Below are positions 12,780 to 27,661 of a stretch of DNA of 64,000 nucleotides, piece by piece. The translations under genes and the position numbers were made by a program. The notes beneath the pieces were generated by a model. The model was not told where the DNA came from, searched no databases, and was given only the letters and a program-made list of their open reading frames with translations. Each line of letters opens with the position of its first letter. Positions within the stretch are counted from its first letter, which is position 1. This DNA comes from Rutstroemia sp. NJR-2017a BVV2 (Eukaryota > Ascomycota > Leotiomycetes > Helotiales > Rutstroemiaceae). Location of the stretch: positions 434,001 to 498,000 of the forward strand of contig NJPS01000043.1 of assembly GCA_002946415.1 (NCBI GenBank), given 5' to 3'.

Positions 12780-13424
12780 ATGCCTCAACGTAGCAAACCA
12801 CAGAAAGCGGGGTCGAGTTCTTCAGGTGGATCACAACAATCAGACACGGCCTCGATTCTCTCGGAAGTTTCATATCGTTCTTCTGTTCCTGCATCACCTG
12901 GTGGAAGGGAAGGCTCATCCGAGCTCGAGGATTTGGATTCTGAAGGTGAGGAGAGATTGGATGTGGACGAGGAAGAGGGCGGTGAATCTGATGAAGAAAA
13001 TGATGGCGAAAGGGTGAGTCAATCCATCTACTCTTTGATAACAATGTGTTCCCTTAGAGCTTGGAATTAACGAAAATAGGCCGGCAAGTTTGACGCTTCC
13101 GGGGGTGAGGCTGGCAGGCCAAGAAACCGAAGTCACAAGTCTCGTAGACGTGGGGATGGAAAATCGTCACATAGGGACAGAAGCGGAAGTGGCCACCGAA
13201 ATAAGAGAAAGAGTAGACGACCACACGAGAAGGGAGGTAGTAGTTCGCGTGGCAGAAGCAGAGGAGGAGATCATGGAAAACGTAGGAGAAGGAGTTCAAG
13301 CATTGGATCTAAGCTGGGAAGAGTGCTGAAGGTGTTAAGGCAGAAACTCTTCCATCCTACCCCAGCTGCGGAAAAGCGAGTGAGGGAGAAGGGGTCATTT
13401 TCTAGTCGATCAGGAACTGTATAG
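12780..13424 (+). CDS. hypothetical protein, acidic N-half and RS/Arg-rich C-half
   Basis: Exons 12780-13013 and 13080-13424 flank a 66-bp intron (GTGAGT...AATAG); together they encode 192 residues. The first 78 residues are Ser-rich then strongly acidic (ELEDLDSEGEERLDVDEEEGG). The second exon is rich in Arg, Ser, Lys and Gly with many SR/RS and SH steps (RPRNRSHKSRRRG, KRRRRSSS), like arginine/serine-rich nuclear proteins. No RRM or other fold is seen. Another open stretch at 13537-13696 may be a further exon, in which case the TAG at 13422 is intronic. Function unknown; nuclear location is an inference from composition. Confidence 0.6.
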
Positions 13425-13536
13425 TCTTTAATTTGGTGAGTGCAATGGTATCATGTCATTTTCTATCATGTTTATTTTTTCCTTTTCCATATGGAATATT
13501 GCCCAGTTTTGGATTTAGTTATACTTGGCATAGAGT

Positions 13537-13696
13537 AAACTCTATTGCTATTCTCTCTGCAAGTTAAACTCGAGCGAGGCGAAGTGTCTTTGCACACGTG
13601 GCCACCTATATCTGAGTACATGTATGAAGGAGTGAAATTTGTGTATCTGGATCTTCGAGCAAGGAGACGGCGTGCTCTGAGGAGGCAGGAAAACAT
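13537..13696 (+). other. possible 3' exon of the RS-like gene
   Basis: This stretch is open in one frame and reads like protein (VSLHTWPPISEYMYEGVKFVY then Arg-rich LRARRRRALRRQ), ending at TAA 13694-13696. A pyrimidine-rich tract ending in CTGCAAG at about 13562 could be its acceptor. I could not find a clean donor in matching phase in the preceding exon; GTATAG at 13419 is the nearest. It could also be an exon of an alternative transcript. Confidence 0.35.
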
Positions 13697-14052
13697 TCAC
13701 CGGAATGAAACGGAGACGTAAGTTATCTAAGCATCAGGCGAGAAGTCTCTCCATGATCACAGTGCTCTTCTTATGTATTAGAGCTAATATACAGAGTCGA
13801 AATATAACAGTAATGCAAATACAACACAAAACATAGGTGGCATGACATGCTTTCCAACAATGCTAACTCCAAAAACGCTAATATGCAGTAGATGGCATCG
13901 CGGCCAGTCGTGTATGATATGATGGTTCCTTAATCCCTTGAAAATAGCATCGTTCATGATCTCCGTTATCCCCAAAGTCAATGTCTCTACGCACTATGTT
14001 GTAAACACACTTCATATCCACCCTAACCCAGCAAACACGTCCTCTCCTCCAC

Positions 14053-14757
14053 CTACTCCTTCCCTTTCTCCTCCCCCTCCCCCTCCCCCTCCCCATCCCC
14101 CTTCCCCTTCCCCACCCCAAAATCCACCACCTTCTCCTCCCCGTCCTTCCCCAACCCCAACTTAAACCAAGGCCCATGAATCGCGCCCGCGCCCGCCCCA
14201 ACCAACAACCCCAACCCCGTCGTCGGCACGCTTGCCACCCCTCCCACCACCGTCCCCACCAACGTGCCCAATCCCATCCCTACCCCCGCACCTATACCCG
14301 CACCTCCAGCTCCTCCCTGCCACACCCCGCTCTGCAGCCGCTGCGCAACTTTCAGGTGTCCGGCTGCTGCTTTCTCGAGCTTCTCCGCTTCAGCGAGCAG
14401 TTTCTCTTTCTGTTCATCTGAGTCGATCGATTCGGCTTTCTTGCGGGCGAGGGCGGCGGCTTCGCTGGATTCTTGCGCTTCTTTGATTTTGTCGTTGATT
14501 TGCCCGATCACTTTTTCTTCCGTGCTGGGTTTGCCGTCTTTTTTGGCGTCTGCGCTTTTGTTGTTGTCGGAGGGCTTCTTGTTTTTCGAGTGATCGGCCG
14601 CCGCGTCTTTGTTAGATGACGTATTGGGCTTCTTGTCTTTGGAAACAGGAAACTTTTTTTCTCGTGCTTGAGTGTTTTCGGGTTTGTGTTGTGTGCTCTC
14701 GGGCTTCTTGTCCTTGGAAACCGGGAATTTCTTCTTATGTTCGGTGGTACCGGACAT
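14053..14757 (-). CDS. hypothetical protein with coiled coil and glycine-zipper-like segment
   Basis: A single exon of 234 residues starting at ATG 14757. The N-terminus carries a direct repeat of KKFPVSKDKKP (residues ~9-19 and ~33-43) in a Lys/Ser/Asn-rich disordered region. Residues ~85-140 are a charged helix rich in Ala, Glu and Lys (SDEQKEKLLAEAEKLEKAAA), probably a coiled coil. Then comes a Gly-rich hydrophobic block with GxGxG spacing (GAGIGAGVGMGLGTLVGTVVG … GLLVGAGAGAIHGPWFKLG), which resembles glycine-zipper membrane-associated segments. The tail is a Gly/Glu/Lys repeat encoded by an almost pure C/T (plus-strand) tract at 14050-14165. No catalytic motif. Membrane association is an inference. 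Confidence 0.7.
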   Translation of the reverse strand: MSGTTEHKKKFPVSKDKKPESTQHKPENTQAREKKFPVSKDKKPNTSSNKDAAADHSKNKKPSDNNKSADAKKDGKPSTEEKVIGQINDKIKEAQESSEAAALARKKAESIDSDEQKEKLLAEAEKLEKAAAGHLKVAQRLQSGVWQGGAGGAGIGAGVGMGLGTLVGTVVGGVASVPTTGLGLLVGAGAGAIHGPWFKLGLGKDGEEKVVDFGVGKGKGDGEGEGEGEEKGKE

Positions 14758-15362
14758 CTTGCCGAGTCTGTAGGAAGCTGGTCGAGTCTGGATATGGGAG
14801 GTTCAAAGTGGAAATGTTGAGGGTGGTCTTCGGGACGACCTTTTGGGTTATTGTACGTGGGTGAAAAATAGCTTGAGATGGTCGTTTTCTTACTTTCGGA
14901 GCGGAATTAGGTAGGTGATGCAGTATGACACTTATGAGTTTCAGGTTTTCGTACCTTCAGGGAAGCAGTTAGAGTTTGTAGGCAGGCAGGATATGAAAGT
15001 GTGGGGTAACTAGGTTTGTATATGACGTCGCTAGCTGAGCTTAATATAACAGCCCCCACTCCCTTTCACATGTCCCACTACTTCGTAGATGTGATTTGGC
15101 TGGCCAGATCTTCGTGTAGCCCAAGGTTGCACAATGTCTAGACTGAGATATGCGAAAGAATCATGTTTCAAAGTTATTAAACAGCTCGAAGAAGCAGGTG
15201 ACGCCCCTCAAATGAGAGCAGCAAATGATAAGGATGATACTTGTTGTAGATGAACCGATCCTTTAAGAGAATAATGTACTATTATGAAATTCCTACATAT
15301 CTACACTCCGCAACCTCTGTAACGACAATTATCAACCGGATGTCTGCCCGATCACAAAACAA
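14758..15362. other. intergenic, no gene seen
   Basis: Promoter side of the Gly-zipper gene and 3' side of the sulfite oxidase gene. No feature recognised. Confidence 0.5.
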
Positions 15363-17253
15363 CTATTCCTTGGGATCCCGACCACCTCGAGCTTCCATCT
15401 CTGAAAGATAAGTCTCCTGGTCTTCCAACTCGATAACCCCTGGTTGAGTGATTGGTAAAAATGGTATACCTTTCTTCTCATACAATTTGATCGTTGCGGC
15501 GGACTTTGGTCTGGAGGTGTTGATACTGAATACCTTGACACGATGAGCAGAAGAAGTAACGTGCAAATCCCAATTCCTAGAACCATTAGCTAACGTCTCA
15601 ATATGACTGACTGGGGGAACTTACCATGCAGATCTCACGAAAGTTGGTTGCGTGTTCATCGCATTATCCCAGCATCTCACGCACAATTCCAACCATCCCT
15701 CAGCATCTACCGGTAGATCGATCTCCCATAATCTCCATGCATGGAAGTACTTCTCAGACATATTCTCGTATGGTACCTCATACCAAACACTGCCGCCATC
15801 GCCCGAGACCTCCACTCTTACAGGCCAATGCGCACCTCCAGAATAGGCCCAGCCCTTCAGCTTTATCTTTCCGTCGTGGATGATCTGATCCATATCCTTA
15901 GGAGTCATGATCGCCGAGCTAACCGGCATATCCTGAATACTGAAACCAGCAGAGAATGTTGCATTGTGCTTGCCGACTTGCGAATTATAGTATAGGTACT
16001 CTTTCATCTGAACAGGTTGAAGAGACTCATGTGGTATAACGCTGATACGGGTTAGCCATTTGCACGATCGTGCTCCGATGTAGCCAAAGACGACAGCGCG
16101 CAGAGGAAAGCCGTGAATCTTAGGAAGTGGCTTTCCGTTCATTTCCCAAGCGAGAAGAACTTCGTTGATCTTGACTTTACGCCATGGAACCGAGACGGCG
16201 TAGTTGTAAACGTTGCCTTTCTTGAAGTATGTGTCCGCGCCGAAGAATTCGACGTGATTCGTACCAGATGGATTTTTGAGACCACCGCAGTACTTAATAA
16301 CCTTTTTGAGAGAGACACCAGTCCAACGCGCAGTGCCGATTGCTCCCTCACCCCACTGTTTTGCATAATCAGTAAATGCACATCCAATTTCAATATTTGA
16401 AACCTACTGGTGCGTTGATAAGTTCATCACCATCACCCGGATATTCGTGAATCTGCTCAATTCTCCGTGTTCCTGAACATTGAATTGTGACGACGTTGCT
16501 TTGTCTTGGGAACAGACTCTCGTTCTTCAAGTCTGCCAAGGTAATGCGTTTAGGCTCGTTCACCAATCCCTCTACATCAAAGAAATACTTGTCCTCGTCG
16601 ATCTCTGGAATCCCACCATGGTTTCGGACGAAGTGGTCCTCGTTAGCGGTTATGGCGCTCTCAACGAGACGCTCCTATCTCTACGATCAATTGCCGTACG
16701 GTAAAATATAAGCAGGAGAGAAAATTCTTACTCGGGGTGGTTCTCCATTGTAAGGAAATTGCAAGACATGGATCATGTCAGGACTTTTCTCCTTTTCAAC
16801 GAAGAGCCAACTCTCTGCCGGAATATCTCTGAGCTTCTTTCCTAAAGCGTAATGATACTGTTTCCAGCGTACACCCTCCAATATGGGGTTCGTCTTTGGT
16901 AAGGGAACCAATTGAAATTCCGGTGGCTACAGAATCAGCCTCCTCGTCCGCCTAGAAAGAGGTGAAGGATATGCTCTTACATTTGGGAATTCGAATTTTT
17001 TCATAAATTCCATCGCCTTTTGTTTTCGTTCGGGGTATTTCTCCCACTCGATGTATCCATGCCAGCCATCGAGCTCTTCCTCCAACTCCAACTCATGTGG
17101 ATCTGGCAGCTCATCCTTATTACGGATTACTAGATCGGGGTGAAGAATGCTTGGACGTCTTGTCTTCTCCGACCCGCTAACACTTTGCGAGTCCGCTTCG
17201 GATCCCATGTTTGGCTCGTATTTCTGGAAAGAACGAATGCTTGCCTCGGCCAT
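15363..17253 (-). CDS. sulfite oxidase-type molybdopterin oxidoreductase
   Basis: Five exons: 17253-16981, 16926-16732, 16674-16408, 16355-15625 and 15576-15363. Introns are 54, 57, 52 and 48 bp. The product has 559 residues. After ~150 residues of variable N-terminus comes the eukaryotic molybdopterin domain: NEDHFVRNHGGIP, then VTIQCSGTRR with Cys222 as the likely molybdenum ligand, then WGEGAIGTARWTGVSL and HGFPLRAVVFGYIGARSCKWL. The dimerisation (Mo-co) domain follows with WAYSGGAHWPVRVEVSGDGG and ELCVRCWDNAMNTQP. No cytochrome b5 domain is present, so it resembles plant sulfite oxidase more than the animal enzyme; nitrate reductase is unlikely because heme and FAD domains are missing. 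The expected reaction is sulfite to sulfate. No peroxisomal SKL tail is seen, so its location is open. Confidence 0.9.
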
Positions 17254-19123
17254 GGGGGGAAGAGCGTTTCCTGGAGCAAACAGACAGGATGGGAAGAATT
17301 CGGGGCGAGGGCAGTATATTTAAGAAGTTAAAACGGGATGATGAAATGGCCCTTTCTGCTGCGTGCCCCTCTCTTAGATTATGCATGCATATGCACCGTA
17401 ATCGACTTAAGCACCTCGTTCAGCCAATCAGCCATAACGCATAAGTAAAGTATTATCCCCAAACCACTTGATGAACGAGAAAAAAACACTACCAACTCGA
17501 TAAGGCGACGTCATGGATTATAAGGTCGACCCAGAGCAGCTGTGGGTCTTGACCACAAATGCCGATGCCGACCGAGGAGATAACTCCGAAATATATGAAG
17601 AATACCATAACTTATGATAATACTCCAACATACCATGCTCAAATAAGGTACACATCCGCAAGTGTCAAACGCACAACGAGAAACCTAGCCATAATATTGG
17701 CTGAGCTAGATTTGACAGCTGTGGCTAGTCAAGCGTAGACCATTCAACGTTAGCAGCAACGCTTTCCGAAACCTTCGTTTATTCTCGGGGATATCGAGGC
17801 ATTGTTGAATTTCACGTGGGCTTTCGGACATGCCGGTAATGAAACAATGGCTAGCATCAAGACTTCGATATAAAGCGCATCTGTCAGAACCTGCGTGGCT
17901 GCTTTGTTTTTGGCCCGAGTAGACAGACTTGCAGAGACTCCTTCCATGACTTTATGTAGGAAATCTGCATTGCGTTGCAAGGACCCTACATGCGTGAAAT
18001 GTTGACATAGTGACCGTGGCAGCCTCAGCAGTAATGACACCACAATGCACGGAAATTCCTTACGCCGACGCGCGCACCATGCGAGCTCTATTTAGTTCTA
18101 CAGTTGATCTTTATGGCCACAAGCAAGGATTCTTCGCCTTGGTCTTTCAGTCTTGAAGAGATGCCTTGCTGTGACTTTGCTAGAATCGATCGCGCAAAGT
18201 GATTCGACCCCCTCGTATTTAGAAATGGAATGTTCACGATGGAATGCTTCAGTTGCGCTCATTTTAGGCTCAAGATCCATGGAGCTTGGCATCTTCCAGA
18301 GCACAGAATCGCACTATTCTATAATAGGTTAAGTGCTATCCGGCCAAGGTCCATCACTAATCTTCGTACTTTTGTCAGTGCAACGCAACTGTTGCATTAT
18401 CATTCAACTTTGATCGTATATGCAACAAGTCGGCTCGCAATACAATCGCACCCAATGCTATCATGAGAATGGGCATCCGGGTTTCGTCCAGCATTGCATC
18501 TTGAGACATAGCCAGCACATACTGGAGATCAAACCATGGACCAGGGCAAGTAAATGGTGGCATCTATTCTGCCCTCATCGTCAAGATGAGATTGTATGCT
18601 GGCCTATCAGACCCAATTCGTCTTCTGCTCTCGAGATGGTTGATATCACCCATCTCAAACTCGATAGAGCCAAGAAGATATTGGCCATCAACGGAGACAG
18701 TCCACCAGACAACGTTTATCTACTTGCCTACCTAACTTATTTGCTTTACAAGTCGTCAAGCTATCATGCTCGCTGGGTAGTCCTATTCTGCTATTGATGC
18801 ATCAGGTTATTGCACGGGAGCGAGAGACTGAGACCATTCGGCGCTTCGTTCACCTGATAACGCGTCTAAGCCCAGCCAGCAGACGTGATTTAGGAGTTTT
18901 CTCAACTTTGCCGTTTGTGAGTCCTTGAATTTCTGCACAAATACTCTCTAGTACCATCAAATAATGCAAAACTCCATTGAACAATCTGATTCTATCAACC
19001 CATTACTCTTCACCTCCCGTCCCACTCTTTATTCCAACCCATCACACAAACAGCAGTCCACAATCCACAATTGTCCCAGCTACCCATCACCCCCCATCCA
19101 AGCTCGTCCTCCTAACCCCTATA
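17254..19123. other. 1.9-kb intergenic region
   Basis: Upstream of the sulfite oxidase gene and past the 3' end of the kinase gene. Open frames (17750-18043 minus, 18420-18797 plus) have no recognisable domain. 18964-19300 plus is Pro-rich only because it opposes the kinase 3' end and its C-rich flank. Confidence 0.45.
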
Positions 19124-22038
<2,915 letters not shown>

Positions 22039-22678
22039 GGTCGAAAGAGGCGCCTGCTCAGGCTTCGATAATGGATAGAAATAATGGGAAGAAGCGAATA
22101 AGAATGAGTCTCATCAGCAGCGCGAAAAATAAATGATAGACGATGAATGCTGATGATGCTTGAGAACTGAAATTTTAGAATCAGTTGCAGTTTTATTTCC
22201 AATCCAGACCAAGGAAGGCGCCTGCCTCATCAGAGTCATCACAACGTCAAAAACACTTTGAAGGAAGGAACATCAAATTCACAGATTCAGAAGGAAGCCA
22301 GCACGATTCATATAGGAAACGAGTCCTGGTATTAAGGAATAACTACATTGAGCGACATCTCAGTGCCACAAAAACAAACCAAACTTTTAAGATGACGCCG
22401 GTAATGCAATGCAAACCTCCTCATCCCATCTTGCATCATCCCCTTTATGTAGAGAACTGCTCAGGTCGGAAACTTATGCAAAATATATTGCATCATTGCG
22501 TAAAAATGGTATGCCTTTTGTGGCACTTGATGAGTCCATGGATACACGAGTGACCGGGAAATTGTACAAGAGAGGTGGAAAGGCAAGTAACTTATACGCC
22601 GCATTATATCGAAAGAGTGCCACACACACAAAGGAGACAATAGAGACTTCCAAGCTCTCAGAAATGAGCGACGAGCAT
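22039..22678. other. intergenic, no gene seen
   Basis: Promoter side of the kinase gene and 3' UTR side of the FKBP gene; plus-strand frames here mainly oppose the FKBP 3' end. Confidence 0.5.
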
Positions 22679-24486
22679 TTACTTGATCTCGAGGAGCTTA
22701 ACATCGAAGACCAAAGTAGAGTTAGCTGGGATACCGGGAAGACTCTTCTTTCCGTAGGCGAGGTGTGCGGGAATTGTCAATCGTCGTTCACCACCAACGG
22801 ACATGCCTGCAATACCGATGTCCCAACCTTGAATTACTTCACCAGCTCCGAGCTTGAAGCTGAATGGCTTGCCTTTCTTGTTTGCTGTGGACAGTTAGAA
22901 TTTGATGCATATGTAGGATAGATAGAACTTACAGTCGAAGACTTTGCCATCAAGGAGTTTTCCAATGTAGCGCATGCCGACGCGGTTACCCTTCTTTGCT
23001 GCTGGACCGCTACCGAGCTTCTTATCATCGATCTTCACACCATCAACAGTCTTGACACCTAGAGTAGCTGTGTTTCCCTTGGCTGCCGCTTTTGGCTCAG
23101 CTGATCCAGTAGGACCTTGCTCAAGGTTCTTTGCGAACTGAACCTTCTTATCGGCCTTGTCAGCTTTCTCAGTCTTCTCAGTCTTCTCAGCCTTCTCAGC
23201 CTTCTTAGGCTCCTCCTTTGCAGCAACAGCTTCGCCGTTGTTTTTCTTCAGCTTCTTCAACTGCTTCTTGCTGAGCTTTGGTTCCTCGGCAGCCTCTTCT
23301 TTCGCAGACTTTGCCATTATATCATCAAGAGAAGCACCCTCTTCGAGTTGATCAGCGGAGCGCTTGTTTTTGCCTTTCTTGTCGCCAGCCTTAACCAGCT
23401 TTGGGGCTTCCTCCTCGTCAGACTCGACCTCGGTAATACGGGGGTCTTCTAATCCGTCAAGCTCATCACTCTCATCCGAATCCATCTCAAGCTCAAGCTC
23501 ATCCTCATCTGGAGAAAGGTCGTACTCATCATCATCTTCTTCGTCCGAGTCATAGACTTCGTGGTGATGGTTGTGGCCGTTGTCATCTGGAATCACGTAG
23601 TTACCGGTGAGGAAAATGGTGTGGGTGCCAGTGACCTTGAAGAAGACACTCTCATCCTCACCAATGGTGATATCGAGGGGTTGTTGGTAGTTCTTTTCAA
23701 ATCATTAGTAACAGATGGCGACGAGAGTTAGGGTTTTGATCCATACCTTCTCTGGATCAAGAGTGCAGAGAACGAATTCCTCAACCTCAATATCCTCATC
23801 ATCATCTTCACTCTCTTCCTCACTTTCTTGGTCATCGCCGGTGGCCTTGGCCTTTCCCTTCTTGTCGGCTTTCTTGGTACCATTTGCGGCATCCTCCATT
23901 TCCTCATCGGAATCATCTTTGCTGATGGAGGCCATAAGCTGTTCGAGGGCTGCCTGTTTTCTGGCCTTCTTCGACTTGGCAGGATCGCTTGGTCCACCAT
24001 TTGTTTCGTCCTCGTCGTCGCTGCTCTCTTCTGATCCAGAGTCATCATCTGCCAACAAAGCGCGTAGGTAAGCTTCCTGACCTTCATCATCTTCGTCTTC
24101 GCTGTCCTCCTCGGGAGCGCTCGATTGACGGATAATCTTCAAAGTGGCACGGGGACGGGCACCAGCCTCGGCTTCTTCGCCAGGCTCACTTGGGTCGATG
24201 GCTGCCATGGTGATACGGAACTAAAATCAGGTCGGATTAGTACTCGATTCTTGCAGCATAATTGTGGTAAATATTCCCTCCATTGCGCAGAAATTGCAAA
24301 TCGCAAGGCCAAGAAATGTTGTTTGCACTTACAGTAGCTGGGAAATCCGGAACAGCAGGAACCAAGACATCGCCGGCTGGGACCTCGAGTCCATACATCG
24401 CAACTACAATGACAATTAGAATTTTGCGCACCAGTGAGGCAAATAGGCAGAAGGGTAAAAGATAGCTTACCTGGAAGAAGAGGCAT
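22679..24486 (-). CDS. nucleolar FKBP-type peptidyl-prolyl isomerase (Fpr3/Fpr4 family)
   Basis: Five exons: 24486-24471 (16 nt), 24403-24333, 24220-23747, 23692-22933 and 22884-22679. Introns are 67, 112, 54 and 48 bp. The product has 508 residues. It begins [17 protein letters not shown], the start of the nucleoplasmin-like N-terminal domain of Fpr3/4. Long acidic tracts ([17 protein letters not shown] and [19 protein letters not shown]) and a Lys-rich region (KKQLKKLKK, repeats of KAEKTEK) follow. The C-terminal ~115 residues are a complete FKBP domain: [64 protein letters not shown]. Known members act in the nucleolus as histone chaperones and proline isomerases on histones. The domain order and length fit well. 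Confidence 0.95.
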
Positions 24487-25786
24487 TGTGTTAAGGGTTC
24501 AAATTAATGATCCTACAAAGATTGACTATTGAGCAACTGGAAACAAATCTGAGGAAATCAATACAGGTGAAAAGTTTTCAATTGAGCGGTGTTGCTTGAG
24601 AAGAAGAAATTTAAAGAAGATCCCAAAAGTTCGCGGCCGATAACATTTTTTTTCCTCTGCTACGCACTAAGATAGCTTATCCGTCTGCGCTAGCAGACAC
24701 TAATATCCACCGGGCGACAGGTCACGTGGATGTTTATTTTAAGCTCCACTTACCTTCACCCTGAGTTTACAATCTCACGAATATCTAGTCGATAGAATTT
24801 TCCTTCTCTATACTCGATCTCAGGGAAGGAAACTCTCATTGCCATTCTATTTAGCTGTATTTTTACACCGTGGGGGTAGGTTGGCTGCACCGACATACCC
24901 CGCGTCAACCACTCGCCGGGCCGCTGTCATTCGGGAGTAGCCCAAACATGTTGGCCAAAGAAACAACAGGAGTAGTTTCCCATATCACAAGCGGCCGTCT
25001 GTACCATCGGTTATGCTATGCCGTGGCCTTTGCGTCTATCACTACTTTAAACTGGTAAACCTTCTCACTTCCACGTGATGGCTGCACCTTGCTAGTCGTC
25101 CAGCCCAAGCGTTCTGATCAACTATCGTCATCGTGCTTAAGCAGCATCTTGAAATGAACTTGATTCAAAAGTTGTGCTCACCAGCCACTGCCACGGTCCG
25201 AGCATTGACTTTACCCTCCAACGTGCCCTGACATGACTCGGGAAAAATGGAGCCAAGTGCGATCGGCGGACGCCTCCAAAATGCGAAGTGCAACAGAAAG
25301 TAAGCAATTGCTATTCTGATTGCTGGATAAACTGGCAATGAATCGCGATGTGCAACAAAAGGGCGTGCTTTCATCTTATCTACCCGCAGCTGGGCGGAAG
25401 CTTGGGAGATGAACGGGAGGACTTCATAAACAGCTTGCATGGATGTCCTTGGGGAAAGTGCCCTGAGGTAAGTGCTTTAGGTTGGTTGGCCCTGGCTTCA
25501 CTCTATTGAGCTGTTGAACTCCTTTATTTCTCCGTAGTGGGCGACATGTACTCCTGTGCACACAGGCTGTGCGTTGGTAGGAAAGCTGGATAGATAGCAG
25601 GCAAGATAGCAAGGTTGATTGTGTTGCGATCTCAAGATGAGTTAGATGAGGTTTAAAACATTATATTAGCACCTTTAAGGATGGTATGTCATATACATCA
25701 TCCGATGTAATCCAAAGAACATGTTCGCTCTTATCGCTCACGCAGAAGTCATCAAAATCATACACCACAATGCCCATATTATCTCT
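24487..25786. other. 1.3-kb intergenic region
   Basis: Promoter of the FKBP gene and 3' side of the CFEM gene. No coding pattern recognised; minus frames at 25165-25440 and 25424-25612 are short and isolated. Confidence 0.5.
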
Positions 25787-27661
25787 TCACACCCATCCTC
25801 TATCACCCTGCTTCTTCATATCCCAATTCCTCCCCACCAGATCCACCGCATCATCATCCAAATCCGCCCCCTCCGCATCCGACAAGCCTTTCGACTTGCT
25901 CATCCCCTCCATCTCGATATCCATATCCTCCGCCTCGTTTCCCCTGGAACTAATCACATCGAAGCTCTTATGATACGTAATAACGCCTGCTCCATCACAC
26001 GATGTACACGGCTGCAATCCGTGGTCTTTGGATCCTGTCCTGCGTCTATTGGGATCGTAGCCTAATTTCCTCATGCGGGAGTTGGATCCCGATTTCGAGG
26101 CCGATTTGGAGTCGCTTTGGGACGGTCGAATCGAGGGGAAGACATATACGAGGAGGAGTCGGAGAGCGGGCATACAGGAACATATTATTCCGACGCAGAT
26201 TTCAACTGTAGACCAGTAGCCGACGGATACATAATCCCCTAATGATATCATTAGACTGAGTTAGGTAGAATGAGGGGGGTGGAACTCACATGTTGGATTC
26301 TGGGTATTCGAGAATAGGACGAGTGATTTCAGGCGCAGGATACTGACGATAGTTACGCTGTACATGTCATATCAGCATGCCGTCAAAAATGACCAGCAGT
26401 GGCAACGACGAAAGACTTACACAATACCAACACTCAACATCAAGGCAACACCGATCTTCCTCTTCCAGTGCAACTTCAAGGAAAACAACTGCGTAAGTGG
26501 CAATACCAACATCCAGAAATCCACCACAATGCTGATCCCAGCATTTGTGAAGGCCAGCGCATTAATGTTCAAACATACGCCCTTATGTTCACCGTCCCAT
26601 CGCTCCCAATAGAAATTGATCGGCCGGCATTGGAAGAGTCCGAGAAGATCAAAGACGATGACTGTCATGGCATTGAAGATTATCGTTCCGTAAATAAAAC
26701 GTCGGATAATGGTCTCGGGGAAGAGTCGGAGGTAGAAGAAGAGGATGGAGATTTTGATAAGGCTCATTTGGGCGAAATAGAGAAGTTCGGCTGCGAAGAA
26801 TACCTTATGTGTGTGTCAGGGATTTGGATGAAGAAATGGATGAGGCCAAGAAGAGGCGCGGATGGATTGGGATTCCTTACATGAATCACATCGCTGATGT
26901 TTTTGAACGTAAGCGTCCAGATATCTTTTCCGAGTCCATTGTGGGCCACTATATCTTTGCATAAGTACCATGTCTTGATTGAGTAGAGAAGATGATGACT
27001 TACGGCCGACAACGTTGATGATTGCACTCGGAATTCCAATAACCTGGGAATGGTTAATATTGACACCGCCCTTGAACCCAAGAAAACACTCACCATCACG
27101 AAAGCGATCGTCAAATCATCCCACCAGAACTTGGTTTCCGACAGATATCTGGAGATAATCCTCAATATGAATGCTACCCATGTAGCGATGACAAAAACAT
27201 TAGATATCCATTCGTATAGCGCACGCCTATCCCGTATAGGGGCGTTGCATCCGATAGATGTGACATTTTTCGTTACTAGGATCTGTTAGAGAGGGTAAAA
27301 GGATAAAGGAGAACCGCAGCCGATGTACCTAATGCTTCCTTCACAGTACAAAATAGCTGCACACAGCTGTTGACCTGATCGTTGAGAGGGACATTCGTAC
27401 AGATACACTGCTGATCCGTTGGAGCGCAAGTGGAATTTCCGATCGCGATCTCAAGACAATTGACCTGTTTTTGTATTAGAACATGGCAACCATATAGAAC
27501 AGGCGAATGTAACATACCGCACAGTGAGGAAGTTGAGCAATAAGAGCCGTTAACGGCGATGCTGCAGCGGCAGCAGCCGCAGCAGACGAGCTATCACTTT
27601 GCGCCACTACATTGACTGGCAGCACAGCTGCCAAGGTCAACAGCCAGAGTAATCCTTTCAT
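25787..27661 (-). CDS. CFEM-domain, PTH11-like seven-helix membrane protein
   Basis: Eight exons: 27661-27518, 27464-27329, 27275-27094, 27043-27004 (40 nt), 26954-26881, 26803-26421, 26357-26290 and 26238-25787. All phases close, giving 492 residues. A signal peptide (LLWLLTLAAVLPVNVVA) and an Ala run precede a CFEM domain with eight cysteines (about residues 47, 51, 61, 68, 70, 82, 87, 103), including QQCICTNV. The body has seven hydrophobic helices with the usual WWDDLTIAFVM, YLRLFP and CRPINFYW motifs of fungal PTH11-type receptors. The C-terminal tail is acidic and cytosolic. PTH11 in rice blast is a surface-sensing receptor; here a receptor role is inferred from family membership only. 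Intron 6 lies in the helix region and was placed by phase and the GTAAGT donor. Confidence 0.9.

Noticed and set aside
14176..14593. Three overlapping plus-strand ORFs rich in Pro and Ser
   Set aside because: All are antisense to the Gly-zipper-like gene, whose composition keeps every frame open.
23117..24071. Ser/Leu-rich plus-strand ORFs
   Set aside because: They are antisense to the acidic and Lys-rich coding repeats of the FKBP gene.
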